Source: Pseudomonadota bacterium
GTDB lineage: Bacteria > Pseudomonadota > Gammaproteobacteria > Steroidobacterales > Woeseiaceae
DNA length: 64,000 nt
Direction of reading: 5' to 3'
NCBI GenBank assembly: GCA_022574185.1
Contig: JACZSM010000006.1
Location: forward strand, 1-64,000
The notes under the pieces are model-generated. The model was not told where the DNA came from and searched no databases. It worked only from the letters and a program-made list of their open reading frames with translations. The translations under genes were made by a program, and so were the position numbers. Below, one piece after another: positions 16,154-25,898 of this stretch (position 1 is the first letter of the stretch; the number at the start of each line of letters is the position of its first letter).

Positions 16154-18955
16154 ATGAATTACGGCAGATCTATTGCAGCAATCACGGGATTGCTGGCTGC
16201 AGCAGCCCCGGTTCTGGCAGCCGAGGACACTGAGTGGAGTGAAACGCTCGAACGCATATCTTCGGGCGTCGTGTCGATTCGAGTCGACAGTACCCGGGCT
16301 TTTGACACCGAATGGAATTCCTCCAGCCAGGCCACGGGATTTGTCGTCGATGCTGAGCGCGGACTGATACTGACTAATCGTCATGTGGTGGCGCCGGGCC
16401 CCGTTGTCGCCGAGGCGATATTCCGCAACAACGAAGAAGTACGACTGACTCCCGTGTATCGCGATCCAGTGCACGATTTCGGATTCTTCCGCTACAACCC
16501 GGCCGACCTGCGTTATATTAAACCCGCTGAATTGCCGCTGGTGCCGAGCGCCGCCGCTATCGGACGCGAAATCCGTGTGATTGGTAACGATGCGGGCGAA
16601 CAGTTGTCGATTCTCGCGGGGACCATTGCTCGTCTTGATCGCAAGGCGCCGGACTATGGTCGCGGCAAGTACAACGATTTTAATACGTTTTATCTGCAGG
16701 CGGCGTCGGGTACCTCTGGCGGGTCGTCCGGTTCACCGGTCATCAACATAGACGGCGAGGTCGTCGCGCTGAATGCCGGTGCTAACAACTCTGCGGCGAG
16801 CAGCTTTTTCCTGCCACTCAATCGCGTCCGTCGCGCACTCGGCCTCATACAGCAAGGGGCTCCGGTGACTCGCGGCTCACTGCAGACAATGTTTGAGCGC
16901 AAGGCCTACGACGAATTAAAACGATTGGGTCTGAGCGATGAGTCGGAACGCATTGTGCGATCCGCGTTCCCGGATCAGACGGGCATGTTGATCGTTGGCC
17001 AGGTCATTCCCGATTCGCCTGCGGCGGGCAAGCTTGAGCCGGGCGACATTTTGTTGCGGATCAACGGTGAACTTGTCACCGAGTTCGTGCCGCTGGAATC
17101 GGTGCTCGATGATAGTGTCGGTGGTGAAGTTTTGCTGGATCTAGAGCGCGGTGGGCGCTATTTCAGCGAAACCATTGTGGTCACTGACCTGCATGAGATT
17201 ACACCGGACGAATTTCTCGAGTTTGGCGATGCGATCGTCAATAACCTGTCCTATCAACAAGCGCGCCACTATAACCGCGCCGTTGACGGTGTCTATGTCG
17301 CCAACCCGGGATACTTGCTGTCGAAGTCGGCAATTCCACGAGGGGCCGTTATTACCGAGTTCGGTGGCGAGCCGATTAGAAACATTGACGATCTTGAAGT
17401 ATTGCTCGATGGGCTCGCCGACGGAGCTCGCGCACTGATTCGCTATGTGACGATGGACAATCCACAAAACAGCATCGTGCGAGCATTTGAGATGGATCGC
17501 GTCTGGTTCCCGGTGCGACGTTGCACCCGTAACGACGAAACTGGCGTATGGCCCTGTCGTGACCTCGGCGCCGGGCCGGAGCCGAAGCCCGACAAGATCG
17601 GCAGTACACACCCGACGAAATACGATGACCCCAGGGTTCGCGCAATTGCACCATCGCTGGTCGTAGTGACTTTCGACCTGCCGTATACGGTCTCAGGCGT
17701 CGCGGATCGGCACTACTATGGTACCGGGCTCATCGTCGACAAGGAGCGCGGACTGGTTCTGGTTGATCGCAATACGGTGCCGGTCGCAATCGGTGACGTC
17801 ACCGTGACGTTTGCGGGATCACTGGAAGTCCGTGGACAAGTAGAACAGCTGCATCCGCTGCACAACCTGGCGATAGTGTCATACGATCCCAGGACGATCG
17901 GTGACACGCCCGTGTCAGAGGCAACTTTTAACACTGCACCGCTTGCATCGGGCGACAAGGTCTGGGTGGTCGGAATCAAAGGCGATCATCAACTCGTGCA
18001 TCAGGCAAGCACCGTATCCGCGGTAGAGCCGCTGCTGCTGCCACTATCGCGAACCCTGCGTTTTCGCGATTCGAACATTGACGGCGTGTCACTTGTCAAT
18101 GCGCCAAAGAACGTCGACGGAGTACTGGTTGACAGACGCGGCCGTGTCGTCGCGATCTGGTCGAGTTTTGCCGTTCAGGCAGGCGGAGACAGCTCACAGT
18201 TCAACCGCGGCATCAGCGCTGATCTTGCCGCAGAGTTCGTCGATATCGTGCGCGATGGGCGACCTTTTTACTCACTCGAAGCCGAATTCGTTTACAAGCC
18301 CTTGTTTGCGGCACGCAATAATGGTCTCGACGAGGCATGGCTGGACAGGCTGGAGAAAAACAACCCGGTTTACCGTCGGGCGCTCAGCATCACGCGGCTC
18401 GTCGCCGGTACACCTGCGTCGAAGCTCCTCAGAAATGGCGATATGGTTCTGGCGGTGGACGGCAATGTTGTAACGTCATTTCGAGAACTCGAAAAAGCCG
18501 TGCAAAAACCAAAAGTGACAGTGACGGTGTGGCGCAATGGTCATGCTCGGGATATCGAAATTGAGACGGCTGCGCTGGACGGTCGCGGTATCGACAGGGC
18601 AGTTTCGTGGGCTGGAGCTTTACTACAGGACCCACATCGTGCGATGGCGGCACAACGGGGCATTGAGCCACATGGCGTCTATGTCGCGTTTTTCAGCTAC
18701 GGATCTCCGGCGACCCGGTACGGTTTGTGGGCGGGGCGTCGCGTCATCCAGATCGATGAAACGCCGATTCCTGATCTGCAGGCATTTGTGGATGCAGTAT
18801 CCGGCAAACAGGATCAATCATCGGTGCGCGTGAAGACCGTGACCTGGAACGGCACCGTCGACGTAATTACGTTGAAGCTTGATAATCAGTATTGGCCCGC
18901 TTATGAAATTCATCGGACAGAGAATGGCTGGCGCCGCGTCGCGCTCGATCTCTGA
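16154..18955 (+). CDS. Deg-type serine protease with two trypsin-like domains and four PDZ domains (Nma111/Deg7-like)
   Basis: 933 residues. Residues 1-22 are a signal peptide (VLAAED). The first trypsin-like domain has a complete triad: His77 (TNRHVV), Asp108 (HDFGFF) and Ser192 (GGSSGSPV). PDZ-like units follow at about 265-340 and 375-450. A second trypsin-like domain (about 510-690) is degenerate: VDRNTV replaces the His motif and KNVDGVLV the Ser motif. Two more PDZ-like units lie near 735-805 and 830-910. This order matches yeast Nma111 and plant Deg7, at roughly twice DegP length. It likely acts in periplasmic quality control. The C-terminus overlaps the next gene. Confidence 0.82.
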   Translation: MNYGRSIAAITGLLAAAAPVLAAEDTEWSETLERISSGVVSIRVDSTRAFDTEWNSSSQATGFVVDAERGLILTNRHVVAPGPVVAEAIFRNNEEVRLTPVYRDPVHDFGFFRYNPADLRYIKPAELPLVPSAAAIGREIRVIGNDAGEQLSILAGTIARLDRKAPDYGRGKYNDFNTFYLQAASGTSGGSSGSPVINIDGEVVALNAGANNSAASSFFLPLNRVRRALGLIQQGAPVTRGSLQTMFERKAYDELKRLGLSDESERIVRSAFPDQTGMLIVGQVIPDSPAAGKLEPGDILLRINGELVTEFVPLESVLDDSVGGEVLLDLERGGRYFSETIVVTDLHEITPDEFLEFGDAIVNNLSYQQARHYNRAVDGVYVANPGYLLSKSAIPRGAVITEFGGEPIRNIDDLEVLLDGLADGARALIRYVTMDNPQNSIVRAFEMDRVWFPVRRCTRNDETGVWPCRDLGAGPEPKPDKIGSTHPTKYDDPRVRAIAPSLVVVTFDLPYTVSGVADRHYYGTGLIVDKERGLVLVDRNTVPVAIGDVTVTFAGSLEVRGQVEQLHPLHNLAIVSYDPRTIGDTPVSEATFNTAPLASGDKVWVVGIKGDHQLVHQASTVSAVEPLLLPLSRTLRFRDSNIDGVSLVNAPKNVDGVLVDRRGRVVAIWSSFAVQAGGDSSQFNRGISADLAAEFVDIVRDGRPFYSLEAEFVYKPLFAARNNGLDEAWLDRLEKNNPVYRRALSITRLVAGTPASKLLRNGDMVLAVDGNVVTSFRELEKAVQKPKVTVTVWRNGHARDIEIETAALDGRGIDRAVSWAGALLQDPHRAMAAQRGIEPHGVYVAFFSYGSPATRYGLWAGRRVIQIDETPIPDLQAFVDAVSGKQDQSSVRVKTVTWNGTVDVITLKLDNQYWPAYEIHRTENGWRRVALDL

Positions 18956-19907
18956 TCGGGCGTTTACGTGCGGCGACTCGGTGTGCCTGGCCGCGCTGAT
19001 CCTGCTGCTGGTCACAGGTGCATCGGCGTCAGCACAATCGTTGTACAAATACCGCGGCGAAAACGGCGAATGGATTTACTCCGATCGGCCGCCCGATGAT
19101 GGCGGTATTGCCGAAATTCGCAAAATTAAACCCTCGGTGTCCGACACCAAAGTTTCTGTTATCTATGAATTTGTAGGCCGCACTGTCGAACTGGTTGCGA
19201 ATAATCAATTGCACGCGCCGGTCGAGCTCAGGCTTGTCATTGAGAAGATTCGCGGTTTGAAGTATCCGCATCCAGATGACGACCTGCGCTGGGTGTTGCC
19301 GCCGCGAAGCAGGACTAATCTTATAGGCCTCGACCTGCTCGAAAATGCCACGGCACCTGTGCTTGACTATCGAACCGAGTACCTCGTTGGCGATCCCGGC
19401 GCCGTACACCTGCCTCCGGTCGCCTATCGTGTGCCATTTGCGATCGCGAGCAATTTCCCTGTGTCACAGGCATTTCCGGATGTCGTTACGCATAAGTCAC
19501 CTGACAGCTATTATGCCGTCGACCTGGTAATGCCGATTGGGACCGACATATTCGCAGCGAGAGACGGTATCGTATTCGCTGTGGCCAGTGAAAATTTTCG
19601 CAGCGGACTCGATATGGTGCGCGACGGACCCGCGGCAAACGTCGTTCGGATTCTGCACGACGACGGTACCTACGCTATCTATGCACACCTCAACTGGAAC
19701 TCGATCCGTGTGCGGCCGGGCGACCGCGTTCAGCGCGGCGAGTATATCGCCGATTCCGGCAATACCGGTTTTTCGAGTGGGCCGCATCTGCATTTTGCCA
19801 TTTTGCGTAATGTTGGCATGCGCATCGAGTCGCTACCGGTGACGTTCGCCGGCCCCACCACTAACGGCGTAACACCCGCGACCGGCACGCCTATCACGGC
19901 ATATTAG
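18903..19907 (+). CDS. M23 (LytM-type) peptidase with N-terminal DUF4124 domain
   Basis: 334 residues from the ATG at 18903, overlapping the Deg-like gene by 53 nt. Alternatives are 18879 and 18924. An N-terminal hydrophobic segment (VCLAALILLLVTGASASAQ) is a signal peptide. A DUF4124 domain follows (SLYKYRGENGEWIYSDRPP). The C-terminal M23 domain shows THKSPDSYYAVDLVMPIGT, YAIYAHL and SSGPHLHFAI. The first zinc-ligand region is spaced more widely than the classic HxxxD, as in some M23 subfamilies. Such enzymes cut peptidoglycan cross-links or regulate amidases. The overlap suggests coupled expression with the protease. Confidence 0.83.
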   Translation: MKFIGQRMAGAASRSISDRAFTCGDSVCLAALILLLVTGASASAQSLYKYRGENGEWIYSDRPPDDGGIAEIRKIKPSVSDTKVSVIYEFVGRTVELVANNQLHAPVELRLVIEKIRGLKYPHPDDDLRWVLPPRSRTNLIGLDLLENATAPVLDYRTEYLVGDPGAVHLPPVAYRVPFAIASNFPVSQAFPDVVTHKSPDSYYAVDLVMPIGTDIFAARDGIVFAVASENFRSGLDMVRDGPAANVVRILHDDGTYAIYAHLNWNSIRVRPGDRVQRGEYIADSGNTGFSSGPHLHFAILRNVGMRIESLPVTFAGPTTNGVTPATGTPITAY

Positions 19908-19916
19908 AAAAAGGCG

Positions 19917-19943
19917 CTGTAGGAGCCCGCCATGCGGGCGATT
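19917..19943 (+). repeat. REP-like palindrome
   Basis: CTGTAGGAGCCCGCCATGCGGGCGATT, plus orientation, 9 nt after the M23 gene stop. The hairpin arms are GCCCGC/GCGGGC. Confidence 0.8.
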
Positions 19944-19960
19944 CCACCGGATATTGTGGC

Positions 19961-20035
19961 AATCGCCCGGTCCGATCGCTAGCTCTTTACCAAATGGTTG
20001 GTTCACTATTCTATTAGTACGGCGGGCTCCTACAG
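19961..20035 (-). repeat. REP-like palindrome interrupted by 51 bp
   Basis: AATCGCCCG (19961-19969) and GGCGGGCTCCTACAG (20021-20035) are the two halves of an inverted REP. An intact copy has only CAT or similar between them. Here 51 bp (19970-20020), AT-richer than its surroundings, lies at the hairpin tip. Confidence 0.6.
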
Positions 20036-20338
20036 CGGTCGAAGAACATCCCGCTCGCGGTGCTACTCCCCGGCTCCGTCGATGATCGTCCCTCCCGGTC
20101 CCCACGAAGATCGGCGGGCGGCCACGATACGGTGGCTCGTCGAGCGTCGTCGAATCCGAGCGGAGCAGGGACAGCGGGAGCGAGGATTCGCGGATTGGAG
20201 CGAGACAGAGACCTCGAAGCGACATTAAGCGAGAGGAGCTACCGTGTTGGGTCCGCCTTTCAGATAACGGTGACGTGCCCTTGTAGTTGAATCGTAATTC
20301 GTCGCTCACGCAGTTCCGAGTTGTGGTCGATATCGCTG

Positions 20339-22390
20339 CTACAGACGTTGCAGCAGGGCTTCCAGGCTCGTGACCGGCAATTCGCAGTGTGTGCCGACAC
20401 ATCGGTAAGCGACGGTCTCGCCTGGTACGGATTTGCGTTCGGCCAGGATGCCAGGAAGATCCTCGACATCGTCTTCGATCGCAAAGACGAGGCGAGCAGG
20501 TGCATAGGTTCTGGCTAGCGCATCCCTCCAACGTGTTATCGCTTCGGACTCGCCGCGAATGATGATGATCTCTGGTGGAGTCAGGTACTCCTCCAGGGCC
20601 GTTAACAATGTGACATGTCCGTGCGGGTATGCAGTCATGGCCTGCCAGGCATTTCGTAACGCCCGTTGCGCTGCTTCGGTGTAGCGTGTTTCACCGAGCA
20701 AATGACCGAGCCGCTGCAAGGCGAATGCCGCGATGCCATTGCCCGATGGCATTGCCTCATCAGCCAGGGGTTTGGGACGATGCATCAGCGCTTCGTGATC
20801 ATCGGCCGTAAAGAAGAACCCACCGCTGTCGCCGTCCTCAAAGTGTGCCAGCAACAGGTCGGCGATCTGCGCGGCGAATTCGAGATGAGCGGTGTTCCAT
20901 CGTGCCTGTAGCAGCTCAATTAGCGCGTCGACGAGGAAAGCATGATCGTCCAGGTACGCCGGGAAGCGTGCCTGTTCATTCTTGTAACTGGCAAGCAGGC
21001 GAGTGTCATTGACGAGCTTGTTACGAACGAATTCGGTGGCCTCGGCAGCGGCATCAACGAGGTCGTCGCGTGCCAGCGCTCGCCCGGCAATAGCGAGGCC
21101 GCGAATCGCCAGCGCATTCCATGCCGTGAGCTGCTTGTCGTCGCGTTGCGGAGCAACGCGCTTGTCGCGTTCCGCTAGCAAAATAATTCTCGATGCAGCG
21201 ATTGCTGTTTCGACATCGTTTTCTGTAATGGCCAGATTGTCTGCGATGTCGTGTATCGATTTTCGTACTGTCAGGTGCCAGTCGCCTTCGAAATTTGCGT
21301 CCTGGTCGAGCCCGAATCGTTGCGCGAAAATTTTGTAGTCAACTGACGGCAGTAATGCAGCGACCGCATTTGGCGTCCAGACATAGTAGCGGCCTTCCTC
21401 GCCCTCAGAATCGGCATCACGAGACGCATAGAATGCTCCTTCGGGTGAGCGCATGTCGGTGAGCATCCAATCAGCCGTTTGCATAGCCGTGTTGGCAAAA
21501 CTTTGCTCGCCTGTTGCGAGAAATGCCTGCGCATACAGCGCCAGTAACGGACCATTGTCGTAGAGCATTTTCTCGAAATGCGGGATCTGCCAGTAGCGAT
21601 CGACCGAATAACGGCAAAAACCGCCGCCGATGTGATCATAGATGCCCCCCTCCGCCATACGAGTCAATGTCAATGTGGCCATGAACAAGGCACCCGTATC
21701 CGGTTCGGCCAGGTTCGCTGTGCCGCGCCAGTGGCGCAGCAGCCGGTCAATCGTTCCAGGGTGGGGGAACTTCGGAGCACTACTAAAGCCGCCGTAGTCG
21801 CTGTCAAAGGTATTTGCAAGCTGTTCACGAACTTGCTGAATCGGTTTTGAACCCAGTGTGTCGTCGGCCGTCGCGGTTGCGGGGTCGAGGCGTCCCAGCG
21901 CATCGTTGAGCCACTGTCCCTGTTTGCGTACGTCGTCAGGTCGTTCGGCGTAGTAGGTTGCGACACTTTGCAGGAGCTCGCCAAAAGCGGGCATGCCGTA
22001 GCGGCGATCTTTCGGGAAATAGGTGCCGCCGAAGAATGGTCGCTGGTCCTCGGCATTGAGAAACATCGTCAACGGCCAGCCACCGCCGCGCTGGTTCAGG
22101 AGTTGATGTGCAGTCTGATATATGCGATCGATGTCAGGCCGCTCTTCGCGGTCGACCTTGATGTTGACAAACAGTCGGTTCATGAGCTCGGCTGTCGTGT
22201 CGTCCTCAAAGGATTCGTGTGCCATGACATGACACCAATGACATGCGGAGTAACCGATGGACAGCAATATGGGTTTATTCGCCTCGCGTGCGAGATCGAA
22301 AGCGTCTGACTGCCACGGATACCAGTTTACAGGGTTGTTCGCGTGCTGCAGCAGGTACGGGCTTGTTTCGTTTGCGAGTCGATTACTCAT
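20339..22390 (-). CDS. Thioredoxin-domain protein of the SSP411/YyaL (SPATA20) family
   Basis: 683 residues from the ATG at 22388-22390 ([20 protein letters not shown]). Upstream starts at 22405 and 22432 would add an unconserved tail. The N-terminal thioredoxin-like domain carries ACHWCH (CxxC near residues 50-53), and [12 protein letters not shown] and [16 protein letters not shown] are family blocks. The remainder is an (alpha/alpha)6-barrel-like region ([38 protein letters not shown]). The family is widespread from bacteria to man, and its reaction is not settled. Transcribed toward the REP-containing gap, divergent from lgt. Confidence 0.9.
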   Translation of the reverse strand: MSNRLANETSPYLLQHANNPVNWYPWQSDAFDLAREANKPILLSIGYSACHWCHVMAHESFEDDTTAELMNRLFVNIKVDREERPDIDRIYQTAHQLLNQRGGGWPLTMFLNAEDQRPFFGGTYFPKDRRYGMPAFGELLQSVATYYAERPDDVRKQGQWLNDALGRLDPATATADDTLGSKPIQQVREQLANTFDSDYGGFSSAPKFPHPGTIDRLLRHWRGTANLAEPDTGALFMATLTLTRMAEGGIYDHIGGGFCRYSVDRYWQIPHFEKMLYDNGPLLALYAQAFLATGEQSFANTAMQTADWMLTDMRSPEGAFYASRDADSEGEEGRYYVWTPNAVAALLPSVDYKIFAQRFGLDQDANFEGDWHLTVRKSIHDIADNLAITENDVETAIAASRIILLAERDKRVAPQRDDKQLTAWNALAIRGLAIAGRALARDDLVDAAAEATEFVRNKLVNDTRLLASYKNEQARFPAYLDDHAFLVDALIELLQARWNTAHLEFAAQIADLLLAHFEDGDSGGFFFTADDHEALMHRPKPLADEAMPSGNGIAAFALQRLGHLLGETRYTEAAQRALRNAWQAMTAYPHGHVTLLTALEEYLTPPEIIIIRGESEAITRWRDALARTYAPARLVFAIEDDVEDLPGILAERKSVPGETVAYRCVGTHCELPVTSLEALLQRL

Positions 22391-22470
22391 CAGCGATCTC
22401 AGCATGCGCTTTGACGCGCTGTGGAAACTCACTATGATACAGGCCTCCTGACGACGCCGAGCAAGAACTA

Positions 22471-23262
22471 ATGCTGGTTTATCCCGAGATCGATCCGATC
22501 ATTTTCTCAATCGGGTTCGTGAAAATTCGTTGGTACGGATTGATGTACGTCATTGGTTTTTTGCTTGCCTGGGGGCTCGCGAGGCAACGATGCCGACGCG
22601 CCGACGCTCCGGTAAATGCGGCGCAAGTCGACGACCTGATTTTCTATGCGATGCTGGGTGTCATTATCGGCGGTCGTGTTGGCTACTGCCTTGTCTACGG
22701 TTGGACGCAGTTGCTAGCCGATCCTTTATACCTGTTCAAGATCACCGAGGGTGGCATGTCCTTTCACGGCGGTCTTGTGGGCGTGATGACCGCAATGTGG
22801 CTCTACGGCCGTACGCTTGGTAAGACAATCTGGCACATCACCGACTTTGTTGCCCCGATCGTGCCGCTCGGACTCGGCTTCGGACGTATCGGCAATTTCA
22901 TCAATGGTGAGCTATGGGGAAAACCGACCGAGGTGCCCTGGGGCGTGTTGGTGGGCGGACAGAAACTGCACGCGTCACAACTCTATGAGGCTCTGCTGGA
23001 AGGATTTCTGCTGTTTGCAATTTTGTGGTTTTATTCATCGCGGCCGCGTCCTTACATGGCAGTATCCGGTGCGTTCCTGATCGTGTACGGCATGTTTCGG
23101 TTTTTTGTCGAGTTCTATCGCGTACCCGATCTTGACCTAGGCTATCTCGCGCTAGGCTGGGTTACGATGGGTCAGATACTGAGTGCGCCGATGATTGTCG
23201 TTGGTGTCGTCATGTTCGTCATGGCTTATCGGTCGCGAAATTCCAAGGAGGCGGTTGCCTGA
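22471..23262 (+). CDS. lgt: Prolipoprotein diacylglyceryl transferase
   Basis: 263 residues. This inner-membrane enzyme transfers diacylglycerol from phosphatidylglycerol to the lipobox Cys of prolipoproteins, including RlpA and LolB encoded here. Seven membrane segments are visible. Key motifs are MSFHGGLVG (catalytic His region near residue 99) and the Lgt signature [16 protein letters not shown]. The order lgt-thyA is conserved in gammaproteobacteria; thyA starts 1 nt after the lgt stop. Confidence 0.95.
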   Translation: MLVYPEIDPIIFSIGFVKIRWYGLMYVIGFLLAWGLARQRCRRADAPVNAAQVDDLIFYAMLGVIIGGRVGYCLVYGWTQLLADPLYLFKITEGGMSFHGGLVGVMTAMWLYGRTLGKTIWHITDFVAPIVPLGLGFGRIGNFINGELWGKPTEVPWGVLVGGQKLHASQLYEALLEGFLLFAILWFYSSRPRPYMAVSGAFLIVYGMFRFFVEFYRVPDLDLGYLALGWVTMGQILSAPMIVVGVVMFVMAYRSRNSKEAVA

Positions 23263-23263
23263 C

Positions 23264-24058
23264 ATGCATCAATACCTGGCGTTGATGCGGGACGTGCGCG
23301 AAAATGGTACGCGTAAACAAGACAGAACCGGCACCGGTACTCTGAGTCTGTTTGGCCATCAGATGCGTTTCGATCTGAGCCAGGGTTTCCCTCTTGTCAC
23401 TACCAAGAAATTGCATCTTCGTTCAATCATTCATGAGCTGTTGTGGTTCCTGAGCGGCGACAGCAACATTCGATACCTCAAAGAGAATGGTGTGTCGATC
23501 TGGGACAAGTGGGCTGACGAGAATGGTGAACTCGGACCGGTCTACGGCGTGCAATGGCGCAACTGGCGAGCGGCCGATGGCGGCGTCATCGACCAGATCA
23601 GCCAGGTTGTGCAGCAGCTTACCGAAACACCCGATTCACGGCGCATTATTGTCAGTGCATGGAATGTTGCTGAGGTCGACCAGATGGCTTTGCCGCCCTG
23701 TCACTGCCTGTTTCAGTTCTATGTGGCCGATGGCAAGTTGTCGTGCCAGTTGTACCAGCGTAGCTGTGACATTTTTCTCGGCGTGCCATTTAATATTGCT
23801 TCGTACGCGCTGCTCACTCATATGCTTGCGCAGCAGGCCGATCTTGGAGTTGGTGATTTCGTCTTTACCGGCGGCGACTGTCATCTTTATCTCAATCATC
23901 TCGAACAGGCCGACGAGCAGCTGCAACGCGAACCGTTTGCATTGCCACGGCTCGCGATAAAACGCCGCCCATCGAGCATATTTGATTACACATTCGACGA
24001 CTTCGAAATCCTGAACTATGAGTCATACCCGCATATTCGGGCTCAGGTCGCCGTGTAG
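23264..24058 (+). CDS. thyA: Thymidylate synthase
   Basis: 264 residues, the E. coli size, from the ATG at 23264 ([11 protein letters not shown]). AAGGAGG lies at 23245-23251 inside lgt. It methylates dUMP to dTMP using 5,10-methylene-THF. Catalytic Cys is in [50 protein letters not shown] and the [14 protein letters not shown]-terminal block are diagnostic. The dihydrofolate it makes is recycled by folA, 96 nt downstream across a REP pair. Confidence 0.97.
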   Translation: MHQYLALMRDVRENGTRKQDRTGTGTLSLFGHQMRFDLSQGFPLVTTKKLHLRSIIHELLWFLSGDSNIRYLKENGVSIWDKWADENGELGPVYGVQWRNWRAADGGVIDQISQVVQQLTETPDSRRIIVSAWNVAEVDQMALPPCHCLFQFYVADGKLSCQLYQRSCDIFLGVPFNIASYALLTHMLAQQADLGVGDFVFTGGDCHLYLNHLEQADEQLQREPFALPRLAIKRRPSSIFDYTFDDFEILNYESYPHIRAQVAV

Positions 24059-24066
24059 TCACAGGT

Positions 24067-24135
24067 GATCGCCCGCATGGCGGGCTCCTACAGATTTCGA
24101 ACAGAGCGCTGTAGGAGCCCGTCATACGGGCGATT
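24067..24135. repeat. Inverted pair of REP-like palindromes (BIME-like)
   Basis: A minus-oriented copy at 24067-24093 and a plus-oriented copy at 24109-24135, 15 nt apart, with heads facing each other. They occupy most of the thyA-folA gap. In mRNA the two copies could also pair with one another into a long hairpin, which may shape message stability or termination. Confidence 0.8.
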
Positions 24136-24154
24136 CCAAAGTACAGAGTTTCTA

Positions 24155-24637
24155 ATGATTTCACTCATCGTTGCGATGTCGACGAATAACGTAATAGGGC
24201 GTGGCGGTGAGCTGCCGTGGCGCCTGAGCGACGATCTGAAGCGATTCAAGGTCATCACGATGGGCAAGCCGGTGGTCATGGGCCGCCTGACCTACGAGTC
24301 CATCGGCCGACCATTACCTGGGCGGCAATGCATCGTGCTTTCCACGCGATCCGCTTACACGGCCGTGGGTTGCGAGGTTGTGTCGTCGCCTGAAGCCGCG
24401 ATCGTCTGTGCCAATGCAGCAGACGAAATCATGGTCATCGGCGGTGCACAGGTGTACAGGCAGTTCCTTTCTTTAGCCAAGCGTATTTATCTGACGCGTG
24501 TGGAGGCCGAAGTAGACGGCGACGTGTATTTTCCGGTTCTGGACATGCAAGAGTGGACGGAAACAGCATATGAGAAGCGTTCAGCCGACGAGTCGAATGA
24601 CTTCGATTTCGTGTTTACGACGCTGGAGAGAACTTGA
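24155..24637 (+). CDS. folA: Dihydrofolate reductase
   Basis: 160 residues from the ATG at 24155 (MISLIVAMSTNNVIGRGGELPWRL). The upstream in-frame codons lie in the REP pair and are not coding. It reduces dihydrofolate with NADPH, the trimethoprim target. The LPWRLSDDLKRFKVITMGKPVVMGRLTYESIG run includes the active-site Asp (SDD) and the NADPH site, and VIGGAQVYRQF and FDFVFTTLER are typical. The Shine-Dalgarno is weak. Its 3' end overlaps the convergent kynU by 23 bp. Confidence 0.95.
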   Translation: MISLIVAMSTNNVIGRGGELPWRLSDDLKRFKVITMGKPVVMGRLTYESIGRPLPGRQCIVLSTRSAYTAVGCEVVSSPEAAIVCANAADEIMVIGGAQVYRQFLSLAKRIYLTRVEAEVDGDVYFPVLDMQEWTETAYEKRSADESNDFDFVFTTLERT

Positions 24638-25898
24638 TCGCCTCTTGCAGTCGGTTGGCAAATTCGAACACATCCATGTAGCTGTTGTAGAGCGGTACCG
24701 GAGCAACGCGGATAACGTCGGGTTCACGCCAATCGCCAGTCACGTTGCGCTGACAAAGCTGCTCAAATAACGTTCTCGGGTTGATGGACTGGTCGCTGAC
24801 GACGAGCGACAACTGGCAGCCGCGGGCATGCTCTGGCGTTATCGACTCGATTTGTCCTGCGAAGCGCTGTTTGATTAACCACTCCAGGTATCCTGTTAGC
24901 GTTGCCGCTTTTTTCGTCAACGCGGTGAGATCAACTGCGGAGAATATTTCGAGCGCGGCGATCACGGGCGCGAGTGCGAGAATCGGCGGGTTACTCATTT
25001 GCCAGAGTTCTGCGCCCCCGGCAGGCGTAAATGTTTTCTCCATTTTGAAGCGTGTCGCCTCATCGTGGCCCCACCAGCCGTGCAAAGTTTCAAAATCCTT
25101 CGAGCCGAAATGGCGCTCATGGATGAATGCGCCCGCGATTGCGCCAGGGCCGGCATTGAGGTACTTGTAGGTGCACCAGGCCGCGAAATCCGGTGCCCAA
25201 TCGTGCAGAGACATCTCGACATTGCCGATCGCGTGGGCGAGATCGAGGCCAACGGCACAGCCGGCGTTGCGGCCAAGTTCGCATATGCCGGCCATATCGA
25301 GCACTTGTCCCGTGTAGTACTGCACGCCGGGAAGCAACAACAACGCGATGCTGTCGCCATCATGGGCCAGCAAATTCTCGAGGTCACTGAGGTGCAACGC
25401 TGTTTCACCCTCACGTGGTGTCCACTCCAGTAGTCCCTCGTGCGCATCGAAGCCGTGCATGCGTAATTGTGAAGCGGCGACATAGCGGTCGGAAGGAAAC
25501 GCCTGAGATTCAATGACGATTTTGTAACGATTTTCAGTGGGGCGATAGAAACTCGCCATCAGTATGTGCAGATTGACCGTCAGTGTGTTCATCGCAACGA
25601 CTTCTGACGTCTTGGCACCTGTCAGTTCAGCGAATCCTCCTGCCGCGCGTCGATGATAGGAAATCCATGGCGTGTCCGAATGAAAATGTCCGTCAACGGC
25701 AAAGTCGGCCCAGTTAGTGAGTTCCCGTTGCACATATGTCTTGGCCAGCAGTGGTTGCAGGCCCAGCGAATTGCCACAGAGATAGATGGGCGAATAATTG
25801 TGCCTCGCGCGTGGGAAATGGAATCGATCTCGAAACGGGGCGAGCGGGTCTTCGCGATCAAGAGACGCCGCGAATTCGTGCCGGTCTTCGTAATTCAT
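24615..25898 (-). CDS. kynU: Kynureninase
   Basis: 427 residues. This PLP enzyme cleaves kynurenine (or 3-hydroxykynurenine) to anthranilate (or 3-hydroxyanthranilate) plus alanine. Motifs: LCGNSLGLQP near residue 42, ESQAFPSDRYVAASQL, DLAHAIGNVEMSLHDW, the PLP lysine in CTYKYLNAGPGAIAG, and GWWGHDEATRF. It overlaps the apaH stop by four bases (ATGA) and so is the last gene of the lptD-to-apaH operon. E. coli has folA next to apaH, so kynU appears inserted. No other kynurenine-pathway gene is present here. Confidence 0.93.
   Translation of the reverse strand: MNYEDRHEFAASLDREDPLAPFRDRFHFPRARHNYSPIYLCGNSLGLQPLLAKTYVQRELTNWADFAVDGHFHSDTPWISYHRRAAGGFAELTGAKTSEVVAMNTLTVNLHILMASFYRPTENRYKIVIESQAFPSDRYVAASQLRMHGFDAHEGLLEWTPREGETALHLSDLENLLAHDGDSIALLLLPGVQYYTGQVLDMAGICELGRNAGCAVGLDLAHAIGNVEMSLHDWAPDFAAWCTYKYLNAGPGAIAGAFIHERHFGSKDFETLHGWWGHDEATRFKMEKTFTPAGGAELWQMSNPPILALAPVIAALEIFSAVDLTALTKKAATLTGYLEWLIKQRFAGQIESITPEHARGCQLSLVVSDQSINPRTLFEQLCQRNVTGDWREPDVIRVAPVPLYNSYMDVFEFANRLQEAIKFSPAS

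Larger units (their letters stand above)
19908..20338. other. 431-bp intergenic region with REP copies and no gene
   Basis: It holds one intact REP (19917-19943) and one inverted REP split by 51 bp (19961-20035). The remaining 20041-20338 is GC-rich and contains purine runs (GGAGCAGGGACAGCGGGAGCG), but I see no gene family or clear terminator in it. The flanking genes converge here. Confidence 0.5.

Noticed and set aside
16999-18830. Possible frameshift or gene fusion making the long Deg protein
   Set aside because: The frame is continuous and codon use is uniform, and the domain order matches a known two-protease architecture, so it is a real long protein.
19970-20020. Insertion sequence inside the split REP
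   Set aside because: Only 51 bp, no terminal inverted repeats or target duplication seen and no coding capacity.
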